From: Peribacillus saganii
GTDB taxonomy: Bacteria; Bacillota; Bacilli; Bacillales; DSM-1321
Direction: 5' to 3'
Assembly: GCF_003429095.1 (NCBI RefSeq)
Contig: NZ_QVTE01000043.1
Location: 62,001-126,000, forward strand
DNA length: 64,000 bases
Shown here: piece after piece, positions 8,188 to 16,839 of the stretch
Layout: every line of letters starts with the position of its first letter
How positions within the stretch are numbered: the first letter of the stretch is position 1
Translations under genes and position numbers: made by a program
The notes under the pieces: generated by a model
Databases searched by the model: none
The model's input: only the letters and a program-made list of their open reading frames with translations
Told to the model about the DNA's origin: nothing

Positions 8188-8628
8188 TTATAAGCGCTTT
8201 GCGCCGACAAATTTCGGTTTCCAGTATGGGTTGCTTGTGCTTGCAATCGATACTCCCTTTGATGAAGCGGAATGAATCATTTTGCCACTACCCATATAAA
8301 TAGATGCATGAGTTACTCTTGAAGCTTTATTAGGAGCAAAGAACATCAGATCTCCTGCCTTAAGGGAAGTAACTCTTGTCCCTTTTTTGTATATTTCAAC
8401 CGTTGTGCGCGGCAGAGTCTTTCCCGCCTTTGCATAAGCATATTTTATTAAACCTGAGCAGTCATATCCTCTTGATGACATGCCTCCCCATTGGTATTTA
8501 ATTCCAAGTTGTGTTTTGGCAGCTGTAATAGCTTTCGTTTGAGGTGATGTAGCAGCCTCGCTCATAGTTGGTGCAACAGTGGCTAAGATCGATGCGACAG
8601 ATAATGCTGCGATGATTTTCTTTAACAA
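8188..8628 (-). CDS. Secreted NlpC/P60 endopeptidase
   Basis: 146 residues from a TTG start, chosen because AGGGGG lies 9 bases upstream and the product then begins with a clean signal peptide (LKKIIAALSVASILATVAPTM). The mature protein is a single NlpC/P60 domain. Catalytic Cys is in YDCSGLIKYA, His in VTHASIYMG, and a second polar residue is in KMIHSASS. Such enzymes cut gamma-D-glutamyl-diaminopimelate links in peptidoglycan. It has no SH3b or LysM wall-binding repeats, so it is a minimal secreted form. Monocistronic with its own terminator. Confidence 0.9.
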   Translation of the reverse strand: MLKKIIAALSVASILATVAPTMSEAATSPQTKAITAAKTQLGIKYQWGGMSSRGYDCSGLIKYAYAKAGKTLPRTTVEIYKKGTRVTSLKAGDLMFFAPNKASRVTHASIYMGSGKMIHSASSKGVSIASTSNPYWKPKFVGAKRL

Positions 8629-8820
8629 GTAAGTTTTCCCCCTGTTGTGTTTTTCTAAACCTATAATAACTAAAAAAGTTAACATTGGCATCACAGGGAC
8701 ATTACAGTTTTATTACAAAATAAATCAATATAATCCACATTTCTACAATTTAAAATTCGTCAGATAAACTTCAACCTTTCATTTTTCTACAATATAATAA
8801 CAATAAACGAGGTGATTGCA

Positions 8821-9180
8821 ATGTGCTTTTCTACTAATGCCATTGAAACTCAGGCATATGAAACAGCTCTGAAAATTCGGGAAGCATCCATTTACAAGTT
8901 CGTGAGAACCGAAAGTGCTGATGGAAATGCCTTTGATTTGGATAATCACTCGCCCGATGAAATACCTGTCATCACAAAGGTAATCCTTGAAGATAACAAT
9001 GGACATCCGTATTCGGTCGAACCTAATCCCTTTGGATTAAAGTTTGCCAAAGGAGAAATAAACTATAACGAATACAAAAAGTCTCAAAATAAAGACGTGG
9101 CAATGGGAATCGGAATCTTATGTGTAACAGCAGGGCTATTTCTCTCCATCAGCTGGGCATTTGTTCAATGGATGACGTAG
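8821..9180 (+). CDS. Hypothetical protein with C-terminal membrane helix
   Basis: 119 residues from ATG 8821, preceded by GAGGTGATTGCA; an in-frame GTG three codons earlier is inside the ribosome site and is rejected. The soluble part is polar and without known motifs. One hydrophobic helix near the end (MGIGILCVTAGLFLSISWAFV) suggests a tail-anchored membrane protein. A terminator follows about 40 bases downstream. Not recognised. Confidence 0.65.
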   Translation: MCFSTNAIETQAYETALKIREASIYKFVRTESADGNAFDLDNHSPDEIPVITKVILEDNNGHPYSVEPNPFGLKFAKGEINYNEYKKSQNKDVAMGIGILCVTAGLFLSISWAFVQWMT

Positions 9181-9221
9181 AACAGGGAAAATAAAAAAGC
9201 AACTACTCCTTTCGTTAATCA

Positions 9222-9247
9222 CCTCCTATTAAATTAGGAGGTTTTTT
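9222..9247 (+). terminator. Terminator after the tail-anchored hypothetical
   Basis: CCTCCTA / TAGGAGG hairpin followed by six T. Confidence 0.85.
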
Positions 9248-9379
9248 GTCTAAGGTCACCGCGTACCACTGCTCCTTTCTTGTGTTCAAACATTTATTTT
9301 GTTTTTAAGCTAATGTCTGAGACAAGCTGTTCCAGCTCAACATATGTTAAATCATATTAGATGAGAGGTGGAAAAATAT

Positions 9380-9766
9380 ATGTCATCCTGTCAACAGCTT
9401 GCAGATATTATCGGAGGAGATGTTATTGTATCTACGCCAGTATGTGTTGTTCAGCGGCTTCCAGATATTGATGCTACAATTTTGGGTCGCCGCACTCAAT
9501 CTCCCCTAGCCCTTCCGTTTGCCCTTTCCTTTGAAGACAACATAAATAGACAGACACTAAACCTTGGGGAAACTGTTATCCGACAAAGAGAAATTAATCC
9601 TTTCATGTCAGCATTAAGAAGAAGGGGAATTGAGGTTACAGCAGTCCATAACCATTGGCTTTTTGATCGACCACGCTTAATGTACATGCATTGGGAGAAT
9701 GTTGGGGACCCATTTGAGTTCGCACGAAACAGTATTGAAGCAGCACGGGAAGTAGGCATTTTCTAG
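9380..9766 (+). CDS. DUF1259-like (LppY/LpqO family) protein
   Basis: 128 residues from ATG 9380, with AGAGGTGG 8 bases upstream. It shows the family landmarks: central strands SPLALPFALSFED, LGETVIRQREINPFMSALRRRGIEVTAVHNHWLFDRPRLMYMHW as landmark region (about residues 45-115; key residues E, H, N-H, H-W), typical of LppY/LpqO homologues. Many members are lipoproteins of about double this size with two copies; this is one copy and has no signal peptide. Function in the family is unknown. Confidence 0.75.
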   Translation: MSSCQQLADIIGGDVIVSTPVCVVQRLPDIDATILGRRTQSPLALPFALSFEDNINRQTLNLGETVIRQREINPFMSALRRRGIEVTAVHNHWLFDRPRLMYMHWENVGDPFEFARNSIEAAREVGIF

Positions 9767-9812
9767 GTTAACAATTTGAAAAAATAAATTAGTTCAGATA
9801 ACCTAAAATTTG

Positions 9813-9846
9813 AAAAGAGAGAGCCCCGATGACTCTCTCTTCTTTA
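9813..9846. terminator. Bidirectional terminator between DUF1259 and YdhK genes
   Basis: AGAGAGAG / CTCTCTCT stem flanked by an A-run and by TTCTTT. Confidence 0.75.
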
Positions 9847-9890
9847 TAGCGGCTTCGCACAGATACCTTTACTTTTGTTTGCTATTTAAT

Positions 9891-10532
9891 TTAATGACCA
9901 GCGTGTTCTCCGCCCTCTACGGGTTGAAGCCCATCTGCTGTTACCCATTGGTGATTTTTTACTCTTTCCCCACCAGTGGTTGGCGTGTAATCAACCATAT
10001 AAATCGTCGTTTGTTCTGCCGTATCAATAGTAGCCTTTGCACCCTTCATTCCTTCCATATGCTCTACGTTAAGTGTTACTTCATCTCCTGCTTTAAACGG
10101 TGTATCACCAGCATCTTTCAAATCCTCTTGAATCACCCATTTATGATTGGTAACTTTTTCTCCGCCTGTAGTTGGAGTATAGGACACAGCATAAACCGTG
10201 GTATCAAAAGCGCCGACAATGGTTGTCTCAGCACCTTTCATTCCTTCCATGTGGTCTGTCGTTAAGATCGCTTTGCTCCCCACTTTGTACGTTGGATTCG
10301 CTGCTTCTTTTAAGCCTTCAGGAATCTCCCCTGAACTGGAATGGTTCACCCCTGCATGGTCACCATGATCCGTACTTTCATCCTCTTTATTTTCATCGTT
10401 CGTGTTTCCATGACCCGAGTGTTCTTGCTTCGTGTCTTCCTGATTATCTTGATTCCCGCCACCATCGGAACAGGCAGCTAATACAACTGCCGTGATTAAA
10501 GACATAAAGAGAAGAAGCCATTTTTTACTCAT
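9891..10532 (-). CDS. ydhK: YdhK-like lipoprotein with two DUF1541 repeats
   Basis: 213 residues. A signal peptide with lipobox LAAC is followed by a His/Asp/Glu-rich linker (HSGHGN, HGDHAGVNHSS). Then come two near-identical copies of about 60 residues, each with DHMEGMKGA or EHMEGMKGA, a YxVxYTPTTGGE motif and NHxWV. This is the DUF1541/YdhK layout. The His- and Met-rich segments could bind copper or another metal, and YdhK genes are often found near copper genes; here the neighbour is a ruined CopA ATPase. The metal role is inferred. Confidence 0.9.
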   Translation of the reverse strand: MSKKWLLLFMSLITAVVLAACSDGGGNQDNQEDTKQEHSGHGNTNDENKEDESTDHGDHAGVNHSSSGEIPEGLKEAANPTYKVGSKAILTTDHMEGMKGAETTIVGAFDTTVYAVSYTPTTGGEKVTNHKWVIQEDLKDAGDTPFKAGDEVTLNVEHMEGMKGAKATIDTAEQTTIYMVDYTPTTGGERVKNHQWVTADGLQPVEGGEHAGH

Positions 10533-10601
10533 ACATATCCCTCCTAAGAATTTAACACTTACATGCTACAACAAAAATTTGCAGAAATTATTCATTTTTT
10601 C

Positions 10602-11155
10602 TTATAACTTAACTCGTTGAAGCCTTAAGGCATTCAGCACAACGGAAACGGAGCTAAACGCCATTGCGCTGCTCCAGCCAACCACGCTTCAAGAAGTCCT
10701 ATTGCGGCAATTTGGGATACCTAATACGTTATAAGCAAATGCCCAGAACAAATTATGACTGATATTTCGAATGGTCTTTTTACTCATGAAGATGGGATCC
10801 GCAATGTTATTTAAGGTCACCGCTAATAAGCGTAATATCCGCTTCCATTGCCACATCTGTTCCTGTTCCCAGTGCCATTCCGATATCGGCAACCGCAATT
10901 GCTACTTTTCTTCCTTCTGCTTGAATTTTTTTCACTTCTTCCGCTTTTCCTCTGGAAGAAGCTCGACAATGACATGGTTATTTCCCACCTGTTTAGCAAT
11001 GGACTCAGCCGTTCTTTTGTTAACTCCTGTAATCATGATTACATCGATATTCATATCTTTCAATCGCTGGATCGCTTCTGTTGACATGTCCTTAATGGTA
11101 TCTGCCACGGCACAATACCGATATATTTCCCGTCTCTGCTTACAAGCATTGCAGT
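10602..11155 (-). pseudogene. Remnant of CopA-type heavy-metal P1B ATPase
   Basis: The C-terminal quarter of a copper-type ATPase can be read with several frame changes. It runs from [16 protein letters not shown], through [91 protein letters not shown], to AWLAGAAMAFSSVSVVLNALRL. The phosphatase-hinge motif that is normally GDN reads GVN, and the DG of the hinge region reads AD, so the piece would be inactive even if joined. The upstream three quarters are absent; the break is against a DNA ligase remnant. Confidence 0.85.
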
Positions 11156-11160
11156 TTTTT

Positions 11161-11401
11161 TTGAAAAAAGAAACATTCGGATTGTTCTTAGGTCTTGAGG
11201 AGGAAAGAGGAAGAAAGCCTGCTGGCGTTATGGAATTCATGAACCCAAAAGCAATTTTACAGCCTGTATCAGGATTTGATAATTGACGAAAATGAAACAA
11301 CTATTTTTATTGACCCAAAGATAAAGTGCAAGGTGAAGTTCAGAAACTATACAAAAGCGGGGTTATTGCGCATTCCATCATTTGTTGAATACACATCATA
11401 A
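11161..11401 (+). pseudogene. Remnant of ATP-dependent DNA ligase, C-terminal OB domain
   Basis: Two frames carry the end of a LigD/LigB-type ATP-dependent DNA ligase: [21 protein letters not shown] then VMEF, and after a frame change IFIDPKIKCKVKFRNYTKAG, LLRIPSFVEYTS-stop. The motif order (loop GRKPAG, then CKVKFRNYTKAGLLR) fits the C-terminal OB fold. The catalytic half is missing. A hairpin directly follows the stop, as expected for an original gene end. Confidence 0.7.
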
Positions 11402-11402
11402 T

Positions 11403-11432
11403 AAACGACTATTCAAATGAATAGTCGTTTTC
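11403..11432 (+). terminator. Terminator of the ligase remnant
   Basis: AAACGACTATTC / GAATAGTCGTTT perfect 12-bp stem followed by TTC. Confidence 0.75.
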
Positions 11433-11507
11433 AGGCTGTCAAGAAACATGTCACCAACAGATAACAGATACCACCACTAATACCTTTATCAGAGGTTCAA
11501 GAATTCG

Positions 11508-11668
11508 GATCTATTCCAGGATATGATGGCGTCTTTCTTATTTCCTTCGTCAGCAGTCGCACGCTGAAGCTGAACGGTTCCCATAATAAAAAGCAATAAA
11601 GCAGCCATTATAAATCCTATATTGATTACGAGTGGATTCCGTTGTTCACCTGATTCTCTAATAAAAAA
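11508..11668 (-). pseudogene. Short fragment of a membrane protein gene
   Basis: The minus strand has an open stretch reading RESGEQRNPLVINIGFIM, a hydrophobic run MAALLLFIMGTVQLQ, and a polar end up to a TGA. No ribosome site and no start codon at the right place. It looks like the cut tail of a larger gene; could also be chance. Confidence 0.3.
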
Positions 11669-11863
11669 ATGTGTTTAGCGATGGAATTTACATACCAAGT
11701 AAAAATCCAGGTTTGGAACGCAGGATTCATTAAGGAGTATAAAGGTTTTATACATAGGCTCGATGAAATTAATAACAGAATATTTTTAGAACAATCTGAT
11801 CATGGGTTTAAAAAAATTGATTTTAGCGAGGTTATTGCCATTGAATTAATTGAAACTAAGTAA
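11669..11863 (+). CDS. Short YolD-like protein
   Basis: 64 residues (ATG at 11669, or at 11681 four codons later). The sequence VKIQVWNAGFIKEYKGFIHRLDEINNRIFL ... KIDFSEVIAIEL (landmarks only) matches the C-terminal half of YolD-like proteins, which are usually 100-110 residues and often paired with an UvrX/Y-family polymerase. The N-terminal half is absent and no good ribosome site is visible, so this may be a truncated copy. No polymerase gene is adjacent. Confidence 0.5.
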   Translation: MCLAMEFTYQVKIQVWNAGFIKEYKGFIHRLDEINNRIFLEQSDHGFKKIDFSEVIAIELIETK

Positions 11864-12079
11864 ACATACATAAACTTATAAGATAGAATCTAGAGGTATT
11901 GCTCGTACTAATCTAAATGGTAAACTCCCTTGGGTTGTTCCCAATTACTTCTTTGCTTTTCTCTCTATATCCCATTGAGGAACAAGTCATTTGACTTTAT
12001 CACGTAACTCGGAATTTTCATATCTTTTGATTATTCTTTCCTCCTTTTTCATCAGTATTTACACACCTTTTGAATATTG

Positions 12080-12106
12080 AAAAAAGGGGTCAAGAATAAG
12101 ACCCCT
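12080..12106 (-). terminator. Terminator of the leftward amine/amide operon
   Basis: GGGGTC / GACCCC hairpin with a T-run on the minus strand, 53 bases past the glutamine amidotransferase stop. Confidence 0.85.
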
Positions 12107-12158
12107 CGATACCGTAAAATTTTTTTCCTTGTATATTTATCAAAATCCTTTATCGAAA

Positions 12159-12887
12159 TTACAAAGATAGCTTAGAGTTAGCTGTCGCTTTCATAGCTGC
12201 CTTTTCAATATTGTCAAGTACGGTAAACAAAATCGATTTAGCCTCTTCTAATAAAGCAGCTTGATTTGTCCAATAGGCCGTTTCTTGCACATATTCCCCA
12301 GATGGCAATTGTCTGCCAGTGTTCTTCAGAACATCCTCAATCACCTGTTCAGTAAATTCCGGGTGAAATTGTAGGCCAATAACACGTTCTCCATAGGAGA
12401 ATGCTTGGTTTCTGCACCCCTTGCTTACTGCGAGACAACAGGCTCCCTCTGGCAGATCGAAGGTGTCTCCGTGGTGTTCGAACGCTACAAAGGATTTTGG
12501 GATTCCTTTAAATAGTTCTGAATGATCAACTTCTTCTGTGAGTTTAATCGGCCACCAGCCTATCTCCTGGTGAGCGTGGGGATACACCTTGCTTCCTAAT
12601 GCACTGGCCAGCATTTGAATACCCAAGCATATCCCTAGCACCCACTTACCCTGCTTGATTGCTTCATAGATAAATTGTTTTTCCGTTAAGAGCCAGGGGT
12701 ATTTATCTTCTTCATATGCCCCCATTCTTCCACCTAAAATTATAAGCATATCGAAGCTATCCAATGAAGGAAGTGTTTCGTTATCATACATCTTTGTGCA
12801 AGACAGCGCATGATTTCTCGTGCTCAGCCACTCCTCAATATTTCCCAAAGTTGCTAGAGGGTCGTTCTGGATATAATGGATTTTCAT
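12159..12887 (-). CDS. Class I glutamine amidotransferase (GMP synthase-like domain)
   Basis: 242 residues. The catalytic triad of class I amidotransferases is visible: Cys in LGICLGIQML (near residue 86), and His-Glu in GLQFHPEFTE (near 170). The oxyanion motif GGRMGAYE precedes. It is a stand-alone GATase1 protein of the type annotated as GMP synthase-like. Being last in the operon after the glutamine-synthetase-like ligase, it may hydrolyse the gamma-glutamyl bond of the pathway intermediate, as PuuD does in putrescine breakdown; that assignment is by context. Confidence 0.85.
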   Translation of the reverse strand: MKIHYIQNDPLATLGNIEEWLSTRNHALSCTKMYDNETLPSLDSFDMLIILGGRMGAYEEDKYPWLLTEKQFIYEAIKQGKWVLGICLGIQMLASALGSKVYPHAHQEIGWWPIKLTEEVDHSELFKGIPKSFVAFEHHGDTFDLPEGACCLAVSKGCRNQAFSYGERVIGLQFHPEFTEQVIEDVLKNTGRQLPSGEYVQETAYWTNQAALLEEAKSILFTVLDNIEKAAMKATANSKLSL

Positions 12888-12920
12888 ATGCTTTCCCCCA
12901 ACTCTTAAAGACCATTTTTT

Positions 12921-14267
12921 TTAGAATCTCGATGTAAAGACTTTTCGTTCCCAGTTACCCACATACCGAGAATACTTATCCCATTCCGTCCTCTTGATTT
13001 TAATAAATTCTTCCCAAATCGTTCTGCCAATTGTTTGTGCTAAGACAGAATCCTCAGAAAGAGCATTAATCGCTTCATTTAGGCTTCGCGGCACCCAGCT
13101 GATTCCTCTTTCCTTTAGTTCGAATTCATTGGCGCTGCTTACATCTAAGTCAACAGGCTCGCCTGGATCTATTTGAGACTGGATGCCGCGCAGACCTGCA
13201 GCTACTAAACAAGCAGCTAAAAGATAAGGGTTGCTAGTACCATCCGCTCCCCTATACTCAAACCGTCTTGCTCTTCTTTTTTCTGGAATGCGTACCAAAA
13301 CAGAACGGTTACCGGATCCGTAGCAGATATGAGCAGGGGCCCATGATCCAGGCTGCATCCGTTTATATGAATTAATACTTGGAGCCCCAATCGCGATGAG
13401 CGAAGAACCATGCCTTAAAAGGCCTCCAATGAAATGATATGCTTTTTCAGACATATCGAGTCCACGCTGGTCCGTTGAATCCTCGAATAAATTTTCTCCA
13501 GTTTCGTCATATAAACTGATATGAACATGCAGACCGCTCCCAGAGAGATTCTGAAAAGGCTTCGGCATGAGGGTCCCAACAAGACCTTTATCACGAGCAA
13601 TTTGCTTAAATAGATGCATGAACGTTACTTGATCATCGGCAGCCTTGAGAGCATTGGTATATTTTAGGTTGATTTCAAGCTGGCCAGGACCATATTCGCT
13701 TGAAATTTGCTCGGTTGTAACACCCATTGCTTCAAGCGAGTAAACAAATTCCTGAATGAAATCCTCTTGAATATCTGCTCCTTCTGTTGAAAAACAATGA
13801 CTGTTATCCGCTGGAACAAGATGGCCATCCACTTCCATCAATAAATAAGCTTCCTGTTCAAAGGCCATATTCATTTTCCCGCCTAGAAGTGATTCCACTT
13901 CATTCAATAATCGCTTTAAAGCGCTTCGCGGGCAGCCATGCCATGGATCGCCATTGATGTCCACCAGGTCACAAAGCATGCGTGCCGTGTTTTTTCTGTA
14001 TGGAAGAACGGCAAATGTGCTTGGATCAGGAACAGCAAAGAAGTCCCCGTCATTCGGCCCAAATGCAGGATTCGGGATATATTCATCAAAAACATCAAAG
14101 CTCATGATTGCTGTACTGAAGTTAACCCCTTTTTCCATGACATCCTTTAACTGCGCCGGCCGAATGGTCCGTCCGCGGGTAACCCCGGCGTAATCCAGAA
14201 ACTCTACCCGGATAAACTCAATTTTTTCTTGATTAACAATGTTTAGTACGTTTTCTTTTGTCAACAT
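12921..14267 (-). CDS. Glutamine synthetase-like gamma-glutamyl-amine ligase
   Basis: 448 residues, the usual GlnA-type length. The N-terminal beta-grasp (RVEFLDYAGVTRGRTI) and catalytic core motifs are present: FEQEAYLL (metal Glu pair), GPGQLEINL, SGSGLHVHISLYD, APSINSYKR, and RIPEKRRARRFEYRGADGTSNPYL. The core replaces several residues typical of true GlnA (for example the ammonium-site loop), as in PuuA/GlnA3-type enzymes that glutamylate amines. It overlaps the M20 gene by seven bases. The presence of an amidohydrolase (FluG-like partner), permease and transaminase in the same locus supports amine catabolism rather than ammonia assimilation. Confidence 0.88.
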   Translation of the reverse strand: MLTKENVLNIVNQEKIEFIRVEFLDYAGVTRGRTIRPAQLKDVMEKGVNFSTAIMSFDVFDEYIPNPAFGPNDGDFFAVPDPSTFAVLPYRKNTARMLCDLVDINGDPWHGCPRSALKRLLNEVESLLGGKMNMAFEQEAYLLMEVDGHLVPADNSHCFSTEGADIQEDFIQEFVYSLEAMGVTTEQISSEYGPGQLEINLKYTNALKAADDQVTFMHLFKQIARDKGLVGTLMPKPFQNLSGSGLHVHISLYDETGENLFEDSTDQRGLDMSEKAYHFIGGLLRHGSSLIAIGAPSINSYKRMQPGSWAPAHICYGSGNRSVLVRIPEKRRARRFEYRGADGTSNPYLLAACLVAAGLRGIQSQIDPGEPVDLDVSSANEFELKERGISWVPRSLNEAINALSEDSVLAQTIGRTIWEEFIKIKRTEWDKYSRYVGNWERKVFTSRF

Positions 14268-15460
14268 GATTTCTCAACCCCTTTTTGCAGTCTGGTCAAT
14301 ATCGCATAAGTGAATATTTCGATTCCAACAGGAATAATGGATTCATGAAACTCAAATTGCGGATGGTGAAGATCATAAATGGGCTTTCCTTCCTGTGCTG
14401 TTCCTAATCTGAAATATGTGCTCGGAACCCTTTCTGCAAAAGAGCCAAAATCATCTGCTCCCATCGAAGGCTCCTTTAGATGAACAACCTTTCCAGGACC
14501 AAGGATTTCTATTGCACTTGCCTCCAAAGCTTGTGTTACTAAATCATTGTTGATTACTGGCGGATGGCTCTCGATATAGCGGATAGACGCCTTTCCTCCA
14601 AAAGCTTTTGCAATATTTTCACTAAGCTCTATAATCTGGGATTCCAGCCGCTTTCTAGCCTCTCTGGTTACAGCCCGGGTGGTTCCCTCTAACACCACTT
14701 TATCTGCCACGACGTTACTTGCAGTTCCACCCTGAATTTTGCCAACATGAACAACGACCGGTTCGACAGGGCTGCTTGACTTTGTTACAAGAGTGGGAAG
14801 CGCATGGAGAATCTGCGAGCAAATGGTAATTGCATCAACCGACTGATGGGGCCTTGCACTATGCCCGCCCTTTCCCTCAATTGTGATAATAAAATCATCA
14901 CAGGATGCGGTAATCGCACCATATTTAACACCGATTGTTCCATGTGGCAAATGCGGCCATAGATGGAGTGCGAGCATTGCATCCACATCGGGATTCTCAA
15001 GGACTCCTGAGTCAATTAGCTGCTGTGCAGCCCCATCTGCTTCTTCACCCGGCTGAAAGATGCAGCGTACCCGGCCGGACAGAAGATACTTATTCTGATA
15101 GAGCTGTTTGACCGTTCCAAGAAGAATCGTTGTATGTCCGTCATGGCCGCAGGCATGCATCACACCTCCGTTTAATGAAGAAAACGGAAGATCCGTCTTC
15201 TCTTGAACTGGAAGGGCATCTATGTCTGCCCGAATCCCGATGTGTGGCCCTTCTCCGTTTTCACCAATAATATCAACGAAGATTCCGGTTTCTCCTATTC
15301 TTGTAAATGGGATTCCCCACTCTTCAAGGATGGACACAATATATGCACATGTACTGAACTCTTGAAACGACAGCTCAGGGTGTCTGTGAAGGTGCTTTCG
15401 AATTGCATATAATTGCTCTGCAAGATCTTGTTTTACTCGAATCTCTTCTTTAGTAATCAC
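14261..15460 (-). CDS. M20 family amidohydrolase/peptidase
   Basis: 399 residues from a GTG start behind GGGGGG. Metal-dependent M20D signature residues are visible: RADIDALPVQE, HACGHDGHTTIL (Cys-Gly-His-Asp-Gly-His metal motif), FQPGEEADGA, and the dimerisation-domain GGHSARPHQS. Members hydrolyse N-acyl or N-carbamoyl amino acids or indoleacetyl-amino acids. It is cotranscribed with the permease and the ligase and probably removes an acyl group from the imported compound. Confidence 0.9.
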   Translation of the reverse strand: MITKEEIRVKQDLAEQLYAIRKHLHRHPELSFQEFSTCAYIVSILEEWGIPFTRIGETGIFVDIIGENGEGPHIGIRADIDALPVQEKTDLPFSSLNGGVMHACGHDGHTTILLGTVKQLYQNKYLLSGRVRCIFQPGEEADGAAQQLIDSGVLENPDVDAMLALHLWPHLPHGTIGVKYGAITASCDDFIITIEGKGGHSARPHQSVDAITICSQILHALPTLVTKSSSPVEPVVVHVGKIQGGTASNVVADKVVLEGTTRAVTREARKRLESQIIELSENIAKAFGGKASIRYIESHPPVINNDLVTQALEASAIEILGPGKVVHLKEPSMGADDFGSFAERVPSTYFRLGTAQEGKPIYDLHHPQFEFHESIIPVGIEIFTYAILTRLQKGVEKSC

Positions 15461-15474
15461 CTTTAAATCCCCCC

Positions 15475-16839
15475 TTACATCGTTATTCCTTTTCCACTGG
15501 TGTTTGAGAGATTTTTAGACTTATTAAACATTCGGAACAAAACATATAAGACTGCCATCCAGATCGCACCGCGTACAAGTGTCATCGGCGAACCTACAAA
15601 TGTACCGTAAAACACAATTCCAATACCTATAAATCCAAGAATCGGGAAAAATGGATACAAAGGCTGTCTCCATGGCAGCTGCCGAACTTCCTGCATAGCA
15701 TTTTTCCGGTAAAGAACTGCGGCAATCAATGCCAATGTCCAGGAGACTAGCCAAGCTAAAACGAGTTGTGTTGATAGCTCAACATAGAGAAAATCTGGAT
15801 TAACAGATCCTAAAATGACTAATCCAACGGACAAAGCCCAAACTACTGCAATCCCGTATACAGGAGTACCTGTCTTTGGATGGATGTAACCAAAGAAAGA
15901 TGGCAGGAAGCCACTCTTAGCCTGCGCGTAAAAGATGCGGGAAGCTGCATATAAGGTTCCCATTAAAATACAAGTTGCAGCTGCAATCCATGCTGTCATA
16001 TTCATGATGTAGGCACCAGCGATACCAAATACCATTCCGGCTGCATCGGTGAACGGAGAGCCATCCATAGTAATTTTATCCCAAGGGATTAATCCTTGAA
16101 GGACAATCTGAGCCGCAGAATATAAAACTAAGAAAGTGATGCTGGACCAGATCAACGCTTTTGGCAAGTCCCTTGGATTTCTTACCTCACCGCCCGCGGT
16201 TGCCAATGTTACTGCGCCAAGGTAAGCATAGGTTCCCAGTGGAACAGCTGCCCAGAAGCCATCAGCGCCATGCGGAAGGAACGGAGTAAAATTATTAAAA
16301 TTAATATCCTTTAAACCTATGATTGAAAAAATGGCCATAACAAGCGTCATAACTATAACAAGTAAAAGCTGAGTCTTCGCTGCAATCTCGGTGCCGAGAA
16401 TATTTAGCACAGCAAAAATCGTAATAAATAATATCGCGAAAAATACCGGCCAAACATCGCCTTTGAGTTGCGGGAAAAACCACATCGTTAGTTTTCCTAA
16501 AGCAAGTCCGACACTACCGCCAGCAATTACCCATCCGGCCGCAAACGTAAACCCAGCGAGGAATCCCCACCATCTGCCCATAAACCGTTCAACCCATTGA
16601 GACATAGCTCCGGCATTCGGCATTCCTACCGCCAATTCACCAAGAGCAACCATTAAAAACAACTGTGAAAGCCCGGCTACCAAATAGGCAAGGATTGCAC
16701 CTGGTCCTGCAGTGGCAATCCCCTGCCCCATAAGAACGAAGATACCATCTCCGATAACAGCTCCTACTCCAAGTGCCCAGATAGACCAATATCCAAGCTT
16801 TCTCTGAGGCTCAAGCTCTAATTGAATCGGTTGGCTCAT
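15475..16839 (-). CDS. APC-family amino acid/amine permease
   Basis: 454 residues with about 12 membrane helices. The first helix carries GVGAVIGDGIFVL (family consensus GxGAIIGTGIF) and the second repeat motif GPGAILAYL is present. Its ATG overlaps the stop of the amidohydrolase gene by one base (TAATG). It probably imports the substrate of the pathway. Cationic amino acid or amine is the likely class, inferred from the neighbours. Confidence 0.92.
   Translation of the reverse strand: MSQPIQLELEPQRKLGYWSIWALGVGAVIGDGIFVLMGQGIATAGPGAILAYLVAGLSQLFLMVALGELAVGMPNAGAMSQWVERFMGRWWGFLAGFTFAAGWVIAGGSVGLALGKLTMWFFPQLKGDVWPVFFAILFITIFAVLNILGTEIAAKTQLLLVIVMTLVMAIFSIIGLKDINFNNFTPFLPHGADGFWAAVPLGTYAYLGAVTLATAGGEVRNPRDLPKALIWSSITFLVLYSAAQIVLQGLIPWDKITMDGSPFTDAAGMVFGIAGAYIMNMTAWIAAATCILMGTLYAASRIFYAQAKSGFLPSFFGYIHPKTGTPVYGIAVVWALSVGLVILGSVNPDFLYVELSTQLVLAWLVSWTLALIAAVLYRKNAMQEVRQLPWRQPLYPFFPILGFIGIGIVFYGTFVGSPMTLVRGAIWMAVLYVLFRMFNKSKNLSNTSGKGITM

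Noticed and set aside
9810-10495. Two long rightward frames of 151 and 107 codons
   Set aside because: They are antisense shadows of the YdhK-like gene, with no ribosome site and implausible His/Cys-rich products.
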